Notes: a model not told the origin generated them from the sequence alone. Positions 8,209 through 16,275 are shown, counted from the stretch's first letter. The stretch is DNA of 64,000 bases from Paenibacillus macerans (GCF_900454495.1 NZ_UGSI01000001.1:434001-498000), one strand, 5' to 3'. Numbers and translations: made by a program.

Positions 8209-8661
8209 ATGAAAGGACAACGACATATTAAAATTCGCGAGATCATCGCAGCGAAGGAAATCGAAACCCAGGACGAGCTGGTGGAGGCTTTGCGTGAGGC
8301 CGGTTACCAGGTGACGCAGGCGACCGTATCCCGCGATATTAAAGAATTAATGCTGATCAAGGTGCCGACCGATGACGGCAGGTACAAATACTCGATGCCG
8401 ACCGCGCAGCGTTACAATCCCGTGCAGAAATTGCAGCGGGCCTTGATCGACAGCTTCGTACATATCGATCACACGGGCAATTTGGTCGTGATGAAATGCC
8501 TGCCGGGGACGGCGAACTCGGTGGCTGTTCTGATCGACAACATGGAATGGCCCGACCTGCTTGGGACGATTTGCGGGGACGATACGATTTTGCTGATCTG
8601 CCGCAGCGAGGAGTACGGTTTATATGTGATTGAGCAGATTATGAGCTATATTTCCGGGTGA
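8209..8661 (+). CDS. argR: Arginine repressor ArgR/AhrC
   Basis: A 150-residue transcription factor. The N-terminal winged helix-turn-helix ('KIREIIAAKEIETQDEL', 'QATVSRDIKELMLIK') is followed by the C-terminal oligomerisation and arginine-binding domain ('GTANSVAVLIDNMEWPDLLGT' in part, then 'GTICGDDTILLIC'). AhrC hexamers repress arginine synthesis and activate catabolism when arginine is present. The neighbour recN downstream is the standard arrangement in Bacillales. A good ribosome binding site (GGAGGG) precedes the ATG. Confidence 0.95.
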   Translation: MKGQRHIKIREIIAAKEIETQDELVEALREAGYQVTQATVSRDIKELMLIKVPTDDGRYKYSMPTAQRYNPVQKLQRALIDSFVHIDHTGNLVVMKCLPGTANSVAVLIDNMEWPDLLGTICGDDTILLICRSEEYGLYVIEQIMSYISG

Positions 8662-8703
8662 ATTCCTGAAAATCTCTGATTTAAAGAGGGGAGTGGCCTT
8701 CAC

Positions 8704-10443
8704 ATGTTGGTTCATTTATCGATTCGCAATTTGGCTGTTGTTGAAGCGGTGGATATTTCGTTTGCTTCCGGTTTTCATGTACTGACGGGCGAAACGGGCG
8801 CCGGCAAATCGATTATTATCGATGCGCTTGGCTTGATTGCGGGAGGCCGCGGCTCGGCCGACTTAATCCGTTACGGCTGCGACAAAGCCGAAATGGAGGC
8901 ATCCTTCGACCTGCCCGAGCATCATCCGGTTTGGACTGCGTTAAGCCGGTTAGGCATCGGCGGCGATCCCGGAGAACTGCTGATCATCCGCCGGGAAATC
9001 AGCATGCAGGGCAAAAGCTCGGCCAGAGTCAACGGCCAGCTCGTCAATCTGTCGATGCTGCGCGAAGTCGGCGATCAATTGATCAATCTGCACGGACAGC
9101 ACGAGCATCAGACGCTGCTCCGCCCGGAGCGCCACCTGGAGCTGCTGGACGCCTACGGCGCCGGCGCGATCGAGCCGATCAAAACGAAATATCAGCAGAC
9201 TTATGCCGAATTTGTCCGGATCGATAAAGAATACAGCGAGCTTCGCAATACGAGTCAGCAGGCCCTGCAAATGCTGGATCTGTACCGGTTCCAGATCAAC
9301 GAAATCGCCGCGGCCTCCTTAAAACCGGGCGAAGATGAATTGCTTAACGAGGAAAAGGTCAAGCTATCCCATAGCGAGAAGATGATGGACTCGGTGTCCC
9401 GGGCTTATGAACTGCTGTACGGGCCGCAAGGGCTCGATGCCGTCGCCAAGGCGATCGCCCGCTTAAGCGAGGTCGCGGGCTACGACAGCAAAGGGATTGC
9501 TCCGCTGGTCGAACAGCTGCAGTCCGCTTATTACCAATTGGAGGACTCGGCATACGGTTTGCGGGGATACCGGGAGCGCATCGAATTTAACCCCGAACGG
9601 CTCGAGGAAGTGGAGGAACGGCTTGATTTGATTTCCACCCTGCGGCGCAAATACGGAGACGATGTTCAGGGGATTTTGGATTATTACGAAAAAATCCGCA
9701 AGGAAGCGGACACGCTTGAAAATAAGGACGAACTGCTGGAGCAGCTGCAAGCCAAACGTTCGGAAATGACGTCCAAGCTGTTGGCGGAGGCTGCCGAATT
9801 AAGCGCTGTACGGCAGCAAATCGCCACGGATCTTGCGGAACAAATCGAAAGCGAATTGAAGGATTTGCAAATGGAGCGGACCAGTTTGCAGGTCAAACTA
9901 ACCTGGAATGAAGACCCGCAAGGCTTGGAGTGGCAAGGCAAAAAGGTAAGGCCCGGCAAGCAGGGAATCGACAGCGCGGAATTCCTCATTTCCCCCAACC
10001 CGGGGGAACCGCTCAGACCGCTGAGTAAAATCGCTTCCGGCGGCGAATTGTCCCGGATGATGCTGGCTTTAAAGAGCATTTTTGCCCGCCATGATCAAGT
10101 GCCTGTATTGATTTTTGACGAGGTGGATACGGGAGTTAGCGGGCGCGCCGCCCAATCGATCGCCAACAAGCTGTCGCGGTTGTCCGGCGCGTGCCAGGTT
10201 TTTGCCATTACGCATCTTCCTCAGGTGGCTTGTATGGCGGATCGTCAGTATTTAATCGAAAAAATTGTGGACGATGGCCGGACGATGACCCGCGTAAACC
10301 CCTTGGATGCGGCAGGGCGCGTAAACGAGCTTGCCCGCATGCTGGGCGGCGTGGAAATCACGAAAAAGACACGGCACCATGCTCATGAAATGCTGAAGCT
10401 GGCACAGGCGCAGAAGGATGGCTTATTAAGTACGGCACAATGA
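8704..10443 (+). CDS. recN: DNA repair protein RecN
   Basis: A 579-residue SMC-like ATPase that acts early in double-strand break repair. Walker A 'GETGAGKS' is at residues 29-36. A long coiled-coil middle region (about 160-360) leads to the ABC signature 'ASGGELSRMMLALK' and Walker B 'VPVLIFDEVDTGVSG', followed by 'QVFAITHLPQVA'. The length is normal for the family. It lies 42 bases after argR. If the LexA-like box upstream is functional, recN would be DNA-damage inducible through that promoter. Confidence 0.96.
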   Translation: MLVHLSIRNLAVVEAVDISFASGFHVLTGETGAGKSIIIDALGLIAGGRGSADLIRYGCDKAEMEASFDLPEHHPVWTALSRLGIGGDPGELLIIRREISMQGKSSARVNGQLVNLSMLREVGDQLINLHGQHEHQTLLRPERHLELLDAYGAGAIEPIKTKYQQTYAEFVRIDKEYSELRNTSQQALQMLDLYRFQINEIAAASLKPGEDELLNEEKVKLSHSEKMMDSVSRAYELLYGPQGLDAVAKAIARLSEVAGYDSKGIAPLVEQLQSAYYQLEDSAYGLRGYRERIEFNPERLEEVEERLDLISTLRRKYGDDVQGILDYYEKIRKEADTLENKDELLEQLQAKRSEMTSKLLAEAAELSAVRQQIATDLAEQIESELKDLQMERTSLQVKLTWNEDPQGLEWQGKKVRPGKQGIDSAEFLISPNPGEPLRPLSKIASGGELSRMMLALKSIFARHDQVPVLIFDEVDTGVSGRAAQSIANKLSRLSGACQVFAITHLPQVACMADRQYLIEKIVDDGRTMTRVNPLDAAGRVNELARMLGGVEITKKTRHHAHEMLKLAQAQKDGLLSTAQ

Positions 10444-10542
10444 TTGACAGTAATAAAAGACCTGCCCCGGGGTATCTTAAGGGTACGCAATTGGCGACCA
10501 CCTTTTCGTCAAGCGAAAGAAGCTAAGGGAGCGTGACAGCCA

Positions 10543-11874
10543 TTGAACCCGAACCTCAGGAAAAGAATGCTCGGTCTTTTACTTGCTTTCTTCTTTTGTT
10601 TCATCGGTACGTCCGCAGCAAAGGGACACGCGCCTGTTCTGCCGGACCAACTGCGCCTGTTCCAAGGCCAAGGCACGCAAATTTCGTTAGCACTTCCCGT
10701 ACAGGCCGAAGTCAGCGTCGATCGGCCCGATGTCATCCGCTTAAACGGGCAGCCTAACCCTTCCATGAAAGTGTCTTTGGGACATCCGCTCAAGCTTTCG
10801 TCGCTTCGGAGCGGAGAAGCCAAACTCCGCATGAAATTATTCGGTCAAATTCCTCTTAAGACCGTAAAGGTCAACGTAATTCCTGATTTAAAAGTGATTC
10901 CCGGCGGTCAAACGATTGGAGTTAAAGTGAAATCAGCGGGAATTTTAGTGGTTGGCCACCATCAGGTGCTCACGGACACGAGCAAGCTGTCTCCCGGCGA
11001 GGCGGCGGGAATTGAGGCCGGAGATTTGATCACGCACATCAACGGCATTAAGTTGAAGGATGTTCGAGATGTGGCGGAAATCGCCGAAGCGGCCGGTAAG
11101 AGCAAACGACCGATGCAGGTAACCTACCAACGGGACAGCAAGGAATACACGACTTCTTTAACTCCGGCATTTGACAAGCAAGATCGCGCATGGCGGCTGG
11201 GGCTGTATATACGCGATTCAGCGGCAGGGGTAGGCACTTTGACGTTTTACGCTCCTGAACAAGGTGTATATGGGGCGTTAGGTCATATTATTACCGATAT
11301 GAATACCCAAACGCCGATTGTCGTGGGCAGCGGTCAAATTTTGCAATCCAGCGTTACCTCGATTTCCAAAAGCGAAAGCGGGGAGCCCGGTGAAAAACGC
11401 GCCCACTTTTTGAAGGAAGGCAAAATGCTTGGTACTATTGAACGCAACACGCATTTTGGAATTTTCGGAAAGATGTCGCAAAATCCGGAGCACAGCGTTT
11501 ATCAGAAACCGGTGCCCGTAGCGTTTGCCGAGGAAGTCAAAGAAGGTCCCGCTGAAATTTTAACGGTTGTGGAAGGACAGCGGGTCGAGCGTTTTAAAGT
11601 CGAGATCGTGCATGTTTCCAAACAAAGCGTGCCGGAAACGAAAGGACTGGTCCTGCGGATCACGGATCCACGGCTGGTCGAGAAAACCGGCGGGATCGTG
11701 CAAGGGATGAGCGGCAGCCCGATTATGCAAAACGGAAAGCTGATCGGCGCCGTGACCCATGTGTTTGTAAACGATCCGAAATCCGGTTACGGTTGCTTTA
11801 TTGAATGGATGCTGCAGGATGCGGGAATATTGGAACGTCCCCAGAACACTTTCCAAAATCTTAAGGCGAGCTAA
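10543..11874 (+). CDS. spoIVB: Stage IV sporulation protein B (SpoIVB serine peptidase)
   Basis: A 443-residue forespore-produced signalling protease that crosses the inner forespore membrane and triggers pro-sigma-K processing by cleaving SpoIVFA. An N-terminal signal anchor (about residues 8-28) is followed by a PDZ domain ('SPGEAAGIEAGDLITHINGI', near 150-220) and the S55 peptidase domain with 'YGALGHIITD' (histidine) and 'GMSGSPIMQNGKLIG' (serine). It starts at TTG with AAGGGAG 11 bases upstream; a nearby GTG is out of frame. It is followed directly by spo0A, the conserved order. Confidence 0.96.
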   Translation: MNPNLRKRMLGLLLAFFFCFIGTSAAKGHAPVLPDQLRLFQGQGTQISLALPVQAEVSVDRPDVIRLNGQPNPSMKVSLGHPLKLSSLRSGEAKLRMKLFGQIPLKTVKVNVIPDLKVIPGGQTIGVKVKSAGILVVGHHQVLTDTSKLSPGEAAGIEAGDLITHINGIKLKDVRDVAEIAEAAGKSKRPMQVTYQRDSKEYTTSLTPAFDKQDRAWRLGLYIRDSAAGVGTLTFYAPEQGVYGALGHIITDMNTQTPIVVGSGQILQSSVTSISKSESGEPGEKRAHFLKEGKMLGTIERNTHFGIFGKMSQNPEHSVYQKPVPVAFAEEVKEGPAEILTVVEGQRVERFKVEIVHVSKQSVPETKGLVLRITDPRLVEKTGGIVQGMSGSPIMQNGKLIGAVTHVFVNDPKSGYGCFIEWMLQDAGILERPQNTFQNLKAS

Positions 11875-11891
11875 AAGCCTTAAGATTTTTT
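11855..11891 (+). terminator. Terminator formed by the last codons of spoIVB
   Basis: A 13-bp perfect inverted repeat (AAAATCTTAAGGC at 11855-11867 and its complement at 11877-11889) with a 9-base loop ends in a T run. The spoIVB stop TAA (11872-11874) is in the loop, so the 5' arm is coding sequence. Confidence 0.85.
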
Positions 11892-11897
11892 CCTTTT

Positions 11898-12052
11898 TGT
11901 CGACATGCGGCAAGCAGAATGATGTATAGGTTTGTCGAAAACATACGAACAACATCGCTTTGTGTAAATAAATAATTTATTATATCTTAACTCCGCAAAA
12001 AAATAAAGAAAAATAATTTTCGACAGAAGGAATTTACTTTTGTGTGTCGAAT
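11898..12052 (+). promoter_or_regulatory. spo0A control region: sigma-H promoter and Spo0A boxes
   Basis: GAAGGAATT (12026-12034), an 11-base spacer and GTCGAAT (12046-12052) match the sigma-H consensus RnAGGAwWW/RnnGAAT in every fixed position. Four Spo0A-box-like heptamers lie around it: TGTCGAC at 11898-11904, TGTCGAA at 11933-11939, TTCGACA (reverse) at 12019-12025 and TGTCGAA at 12045-12051. The last overlaps the -10 element and the third abuts the -35, which fits autoregulation by phosphorylated Spo0A as known in Bacillus. Confidence 0.85.
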
Positions 12053-12116
12053 CCTTATTCTGGGAAGAAGAGAATAACAAAAAACTATCCATTTACTTGA
12101 AGGAGGAAGTTGGAAA

Positions 12117-12923
12117 GTGCAGAAAATCGAAGTGTTGTTGGCGGATGATAACCGGGAATTTACGAATTTGCTTGCGGAATATATTTCGGAGCAGGACGAC
12201 ATGATCGTCTCCGGAATCGCCTATAACGGAGAAGAAGTGCTGGAGATGATCGAAAACGCGGCCAAAGTACCGGATGTTCTGATCTTGGATATCATCATGC
12301 CGCACCTGGATGGTTTGGGCGTGTTGGAACGTATCCGTGATTTGAATCTGAATCCGCAGCCTAAAATCATCATGCTGACTGCCTTCGGGCAAGAGAACAT
12401 TACGCAGCGTGCCGTCCAGCTCGGCGCTTCTTACTACATTTTGAAGCCGTTTGACATGGAGGTGCTCGCCAATCGAATTCGTCAGCTCGTTGGCGTACAG
12501 CATATGACGACCGGCGGAGCTCCTGCGGCCGTCTTTACGAAATCGAACGTTGTTCCGCTTGGCAAAGGCAAAAACCTGGATGCGAATATTACTTCGATCA
12601 TTCATGAAATCGGAGTTCCGGCGCATATTAAGGGTTACCAGTATTTGCGCGAAGCCATCACGATGGTTTACAACAACATCGAAATTTTGGGTGCCATCAC
12701 GAAAACGCTGTATCCGGCGATCGCGGAGAAATTCAAGACGACGCCATCCCGTGTGGAACGCGCCATCCGGCATGCGATTGAAGTCGCCTGGACGCGTGGC
12801 AACATCGATTCCATCAGCCATTTGTTCGGCTACACGATCAATATTTCCAAATCCAAACCAACCAACAGCGAATTTATCGCAATGGTGGCCGACAAGCTGA
12901 GAATTGAGCACAAAGTGTCGTGA
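12117..12923 (+). CDS. spo0A: Sporulation master response regulator Spo0A
   Basis: A 268-residue response regulator at the end of the phosphorelay that commits the cell to sporulation. The receiver domain shows the acidic pair D10-D11, the phospho-acceptor in 'VLILDIIMPHLDG' (D58) and the conserved lysine in 'YYILKPFD'. The C-terminal effector domain carries 'SRVERAIRHAIEVAWTRG', the DNA-recognition helix region, and the usual ending 'HKVS'. It starts at GTG with AAGGAGG 10 bases upstream. It has its own sigma-H promoter. Confidence 0.98.
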   Translation: MQKIEVLLADDNREFTNLLAEYISEQDDMIVSGIAYNGEEVLEMIENAAKVPDVLILDIIMPHLDGLGVLERIRDLNLNPQPKIIMLTAFGQENITQRAVQLGASYYILKPFDMEVLANRIRQLVGVQHMTTGGAPAAVFTKSNVVPLGKGKNLDANITSIIHEIGVPAHIKGYQYLREAITMVYNNIEILGAITKTLYPAIAEKFKTTPSRVERAIRHAIEVAWTRGNIDSISHLFGYTINISKSKPTNSEFIAMVADKLRIEHKVS

Positions 12924-13021
12924 AAGGGTAAGGAGTAATGGTACGGCAAAGGATTTCGGATTTTGGCAACGGCATCTAGCCAGTTTAATTTTGGAGGCAA
13001 ATATCCAAAAAAACCAAAAAT

Positions 13022-13072
13022 ACCGCTTATTTATTGGTTCCTTCGGAAACCGGTAAAGGAGCGGTGTTTTTT
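13022..13072 (+). terminator. Terminator after spo0A
   Basis: ACCGCT (13022-13027) pairs with AGCGGT (13060-13065), enclosing a second small hairpin (GGTTCC/GGAAACC with one bulge), and a T6 run follows. It lies about 100 bases after the spo0A stop. Confidence 0.65.
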
Positions 13073-13131
13073 AACATTATAGAAGGCTCAAAACCGAGAT
13101 CAGTGCTTGACAAATAAATTATGACTGCCTT

Positions 13132-13312
13132 GGTATCCTGCATGCTGCTTTGCATGATTATCCCTCTTGTTCAGGGGGTAGAGGGTGGGGGATACTCACG
13201 GTCCTTTCATTTTTCTTCTCCTGAATTTATCTTCCTCTCTGCTTCCGGATCAAATGGGATAATCGTGCAAAGCGTCCGGACAGCGGATGTTGATCTGCTG
13301 ACCAACTCTTTA
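13132..13312 (+). repeat. Dispersed element, copy 1 (short form), with inverted 15-mers
   Basis: TTGCATGATTATCCC at 13150-13164 faces GGGATAATCGTGCAA at 13256-13270; with the flanking bases the arms can pair over about 18 bp. The interior and flanks (CTGCATGCTGCTT on the left, GCGGATGTTGATCTGC on the right) recur in reverse orientation at 60275-60685, where the middle is about 230 bases longer. No convincing gene is inside. This fits a non-autonomous mobile or MITE-like element. Confidence 0.7.
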
Positions 13313-13465
13313 TGAAGCGGAACGCGAAGTTCCAAAAATTCGTTTACCTACAGGTTGTGCATAGAATGGCCTCCTTATTCTTCTGCAAATCAGCTGTTTT
13401 TTTGTTAAGCCGTGAGTTAATCCGAAATTGATATGGAGTCACGCATCGCTGATAACACTGACAGT

Positions 13466-13501
13466 AAGCTCGGAAAGTATTAATAACTTTTGAGCTTTTT
13501 T
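13466..13501 (+). terminator. Orphan terminator-like hairpin in the spo0A-arsR gap
   Basis: AAGCTC (13466-13471) pairs with GAGCTT (13492-13497) and AAAGT with ACTTT inside it; a T run follows. No recognised coding gene lies between spo0A's terminator and this hairpin, so it may end a small untranslated RNA or be a leftover. Apart from the repeat copy and this hairpin, the 13073-13650 gap holds nothing I can identify. Confidence 0.45.
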
Positions 13502-13652
13502 ATTCGAACGGAATGCATGAAGCGTAACGGCGACACTAAGGCGGGGTCAAAGACAACAGATAAAACGAAATTTGTAAATCATCTTGCCGGAACATACATG
13601 TACTAGATCACCAATGCAAGCGGCCGCTTTTCATTTTTGCGGGTTGTGCGGG

Positions 13653-13681
13653 TTGACAAGATGCGCCGGCAGAGATATTCT
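13653..13681 (+). promoter_or_regulatory. Sigma-A promoter for the arsR-type gene
   Basis: TTGACA (13653-13658), a 17-base spacer and TATTCT (13676-13681). Just downstream, ACATATGCTCATGT (around 13690-13703) is an imperfect inverted sequence in the place where an ArsR/SmtB operator would sit. Confidence 0.6.
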
Positions 13682-13728
13682 GCCAAAGAACATATGCTCA
13701 TGTACAATAATTGCTGGAGGCAGTTTTC

Positions 13729-14037
13729 ATGGAAAAAGATGTGCATTCGTTTTTGAGTCCGGATACGCTCGAAAAAGTTTCGACGATTTTCAAAGCGCTG
13801 TCGGATCCTACCCGAATTAAAATTTTGTATTTGCTCTCCGAAGAGGAATGTTCGGTGACGCATATGTCGGAGGTGCTGAACTTGTCGCAATCGGCGGTAT
13901 CCCATCAGCTTAGCATGCTGAGGAATTTGCGCCTGGTGAAATACCGCAGGGAAGCAAACACGCTGTACTACAGCTGCGATGACGGGCATGTCATCTCGCT
14001 GCTGACCCAGGCGATCCAGCACGCTAAATGCGATTAA
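13729..14037 (+). CDS. ArsR/SmtB-family metal-sensing repressor
   Basis: A 102-residue winged-helix repressor. 'FKALSDPTRIKILYLL' and 'LNLSQSAVSHQLSMLRNLRLV' are the DNA-binding core. The last helix carries D85, H87, H98 and C101, in the exact spacing of the SmtB/CzrA alpha-5 zinc site (D-x-H...H-x-x-E/H) with cysteine as the fourth candidate ligand. Such proteins release DNA when zinc or cobalt binds. The ATG has GGAGG nine bases upstream; an in-frame TTG further up is less likely. The regulated transporter is not adjacent, so the gene may mainly control itself and the small gene after it. Confidence 0.88.
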   Translation: MEKDVHSFLSPDTLEKVSTIFKALSDPTRIKILYLLSEEECSVTHMSEVLNLSQSAVSHQLSMLRNLRLVKYRREANTLYYSCDDGHVISLLTQAIQHAKCD

Positions 14038-14051
14038 GAGAGGATGAGGGG

Positions 14052-14273
14052 ATGATGGAGAACGATTTGGAGTTGGATTTTGATTTGGAATCTTGCCGGG
14101 AATTGGCGGAGCGTTCCGGGCTAAGCGAAGCGGACAGACAACTTGTGCGCGAGCTGATCGGCCAAGCGGAAAAGCTGTCGGCGGAGAATGTCCGGCTGCG
14201 CAAAGCGCTGCTGCGGGCTTCCCGGAACGGGGCGCGGATGTCGAGCAAACTCAAAGAAGCGTTATACGAATAA
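14052..14273 (+). CDS. Small acidic coiled-coil hypothetical protein
   Basis: A 73-residue protein of unknown function beginning 15 bases after the arsR-type gene. The N-terminus is very acidic (Asp/Glu/Leu repeats). The middle, 'LIGQAEKLSAENVRLRKALL', has a heptad pattern suggesting a short coiled coil, and the C-terminus is basic. No metal-binding motif is visible. Two adjacent ATG codons (14052 and 14055) are possible starts, with only a weak ribosome binding site. Confidence 0.65.
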   Translation: MMENDLELDFDLESCRELAERSGLSEADRQLVRELIGQAEKLSAENVRLRKALLRASRNGARMSSKLKEALYE

Positions 14274-14279
14274 ACTAAA

Positions 14280-14326
14280 AAAAGCTGTCCCGCGTAAGTG
14301 AAGTCAATTCGCCGGGAACAGCTTTT
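14280..14326. terminator. Bidirectional terminator between convergent genes
   Basis: AAAAGCTGT plus CCCG (14280-14292) pairs with CGGG plus ACAGCTTTT (14313-14326), with one bulged base. A and T runs on both sides let it serve the plus-strand small gene and the minus-strand DUF2627 gene. Confidence 0.75.
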
Positions 14327-14328
14327 AT

Positions 14329-14634
14329 TCATGTGCCGGATTGATTTTGCTCTGTTTGCGCGGGTTCTTTTTTACGAAATCTTGGTCCAACATAATTGCG
14401 TTTGCGGTCGCGGAAAAAAATCCAGCCGCCCAAAAAGCCGACGCCTGCGGCAAACAGCAGCAATCCAAAACCGAATTGCAGCCAGTCGAACGTGACTTTG
14501 GCAAGCGAATCGTCACCGTGTTTGGACATATAATCAAATAGGGCATCCTTTATTTTAAGGAACCCGGTCATGGCGGCTATGCCTGGTATCACCAGCATAA
14601 GAATGGCAATGAACCGGGAAATCATCAGCTTCAT
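14329..14634 (-). CDS. DUF2627 family membrane protein (YqzF-like)
   Basis: A 101-residue protein with two hydrophobic segments ('FIAILMLVIPGIAAMTGF' near the N-terminus and 'FGFGLLLFAAGVGFLGGWIF' in the middle) followed by 'RDRKRNYVGPRF', the DUF2627 signature. YqzF lies next to the bkd genes in Bacillus subtilis too, so the neighbourhood supports the call. The function is unknown. The start at 14634 has AAAGGA 12 bases upstream; an in-frame ATG at 14682 would add 16 basic residues but has a poor ribosome binding site. Confidence 0.82.
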   Translation of the reverse strand: MKLMISRFIAILMLVIPGIAAMTGFLKIKDALFDYMSKHGDDSLAKVTFDWLQFGFGLLLFAAGVGFLGGWIFFRDRKRNYVGPRFRKKEPAQTEQNQSGT

Positions 14635-14720
14635 GGAGCAGGATCGTCCTTTCCGATCAGAAATGGCATTCCTCTTCATCATACCTTGTTCGGCATGTTC
14701 TGTCCATTTCAGGACCGGAT

Positions 14721-14748
14721 TTGTATTAAGGGCAAAACAGGGTAAAAT
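14721..14748 (+). promoter_or_regulatory. Probable sigma-A promoter of the bkd cluster
   Basis: TTGTAT (14721-14726), a 16-base spacer and TAAAAT (14743-14748), about 70 bases ahead of lpdV. I saw no convincing sigma-54 type -24/-12 element, although the Bacillus subtilis bkd operon uses SigL. Confidence 0.5.
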
Positions 14749-14821
14749 AGGAGTTGGATTTATGGCGCAAACGCATGGGACTTATATATAGCGATTTTAA
14801 AAGAATGGTGGAGATTTGATT

Positions 14822-16243
14822 ATGGCAATCCAATGTGATGTGGCGATTTTAGGAGGGGGCACGGGAGGTTATATTGCCGCGATTCGCGCTGCCCAACTCG
14901 GCAAGGAGGTCGTAATTATCGAACAGGACAAGCTTGGCGGAACCTGCCTGCACCGCGGCTGCATTCCGAGCAAGGCGCTGCTGCGGAGCGCGGAGCTGTA
15001 TGCGCAAATGAAGGAGAGCGCCGCTTTCGGCATTGAGACGAGCGGACTGACATTGGTGTTTCCCAAAGTGCAGGAAAGAAAAGGGCAAATCGTCGAGCAG
15101 CTGCACAAAGGTGTTCAATATTTAATGCGGAAGCATAATATCAAGGTGATTCAGGGCAGGGGCAGGGTCACCGGTCCTTCGATCTTTTCTCCGAAAAGCG
15201 GGGCGGTTGCCGTGGAGCTGGCGAATGGTGAAATGGAGACGGTCGTCCCGGCCAATCTGATCATCGCCACCGGTTCGCGGCCGCGTACACTGCCCGGTCT
15301 GGTTCCCGACGGAAAGCATGTGCTTAGCAGCGACGAGGCGCTCGTGTTGGAGGAGCTTCCGGGTTCGATGATCATCGTCGGCGGCGGGGTGATCGGTGTC
15401 GAATGGGCTTCCCTGCTGAGCGATTTCGGGGTGGAAGTCACGATCGTGGAAGCGGCGGATCAGCTGCTCCCGGCGGAGGACGAGGATGTGGCCCGCGAAC
15501 TGCGCAAGCAGTTGGAGAAGCGGGGCGTAAAAGTGCTGACCGGGGTGAAGGTGGATCCCGAATCCTGCGAGATTCAGGAGGGGCAGGTACATATAGCGGC
15601 ACTGCAGGGAGAAAAGCCGCTGCGGCTGCAGGCGGACAAGCTGCTGCTTTCGATCGGCCGGCAGGCGAACGTGGAGAACATCGGGTTGGAAAATACCGAC
15701 ATTGGTTTAGACCGGGGCTTCATCCGGGTAAATGAAAATATGCAGACGACGGAACCGCATATTTACGCGATCGGCGATTGCATCGGCGGTTTGCAGCTGG
15801 CCCATGCCGCAAGCCATGAGGGGCTGACGGCCGTGCATCACTTGGCCGGAGAGAGCTCGCATGCTTATCACGCCTCCCAAGTGCCGCGCTGCGTCTATAC
15901 CCGCCCGGAGGTCGCTTCAGTGGGGCTTACGGCCAAAGAGGCCAAAGCCAAAGGATATGAAGTGAAGGAGGGCAAAGTTCCATTTTCGGCGATCGGGAAA
16001 GCGCTGGTGCAGGGGGAAAGCGGAGGGTTCGTCAAAATGATCGCCGATGCTCGCACGAACGACATTTTGGGCGTTCACATGATCGGTCCGCATGTCACCG
16101 AGCTGATCAGCCAGGCTGCGCTTGCGCAGCTGCTTGACGCGACACCGTGGGAAATCGGACAAGCGGTGTTTGCCCATCCGACGCTCTCGGAAATTATCGG
16201 GGAAGCGGCCTTGGTTGTCGAAGGAAACTCGCTTTCTTTATAG
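14822..16243 (+). CDS. lpdV: Dihydrolipoamide dehydrogenase (E3) of the branched-chain complex
   Basis: A 473-residue FAD/NAD oxidoreductase that reoxidises dihydrolipoamide on the E2 component. The FAD-binding 'AILGGGTGGYIAAIRAA' is followed by the redox disulfide 'GGTCLHRGCIPSK' (C42, C47), the NAD-binding 'IIVGGGVIGVEWAS', the second FAD motif 'IYAIGDCIGG' and the C-terminal dimer interface 'AHPTLSEIIGEAAL'. It starts the lpdV-bkdAA-bkdAB-bkdB cluster. The ptb, bcd and buk genes that precede lpdV in Bacillus subtilis are absent here. Confidence 0.93.
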   Translation: MAIQCDVAILGGGTGGYIAAIRAAQLGKEVVIIEQDKLGGTCLHRGCIPSKALLRSAELYAQMKESAAFGIETSGLTLVFPKVQERKGQIVEQLHKGVQYLMRKHNIKVIQGRGRVTGPSIFSPKSGAVAVELANGEMETVVPANLIIATGSRPRTLPGLVPDGKHVLSSDEALVLEELPGSMIIVGGGVIGVEWASLLSDFGVEVTIVEAADQLLPAEDEDVARELRKQLEKRGVKVLTGVKVDPESCEIQEGQVHIAALQGEKPLRLQADKLLLSIGRQANVENIGLENTDIGLDRGFIRVNENMQTTEPHIYAIGDCIGGLQLAHAASHEGLTAVHHLAGESSHAYHASQVPRCVYTRPEVASVGLTAKEAKAKGYEVKEGKVPFSAIGKALVQGESGGFVKMIADARTNDILGVHMIGPHVTELISQAALAQLLDATPWEIGQAVFAHPTLSEIIGEAALVVEGNSLSL

Positions 16244-16248
16244 AGGTT

Positions 16249-16275
16249 GTGCTGAAAACCCGACTTTTTGAACAC
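16249..16275 (+). repeat. Half copy of the GTTCAAAAAGTCG-type dispersed repeat
   Basis: The last 27 bases (GTGCTGAAAACCCGAC through TTTTTGAACAC) are identical to the right end of the full repeat at 39449-39620. Only the right half is present, inside the gap between lpdV and bkdAA. Confidence 0.7.

Noticed and set aside
10444..10478. TTGACA followed by TATCTT between recN and spoIVB as a sigma-A promoter
   Set aside because: The spacer would be 23 bases, too long; a forespore-type promoter there was also too weak to call.
13121..13315. 64-codon open frame in the dispersed element as a gene
   Set aside because: The frame is not kept in the second copy at 60.3 kb and has no ribosome binding site.
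14749..14821. Sigma-54 (SigL) promoter for the bkd genes
   Set aside because: The TTGG...GC-like text does not fit the -24/-12 spacing, and no BkdR-type activator gene is in the window.
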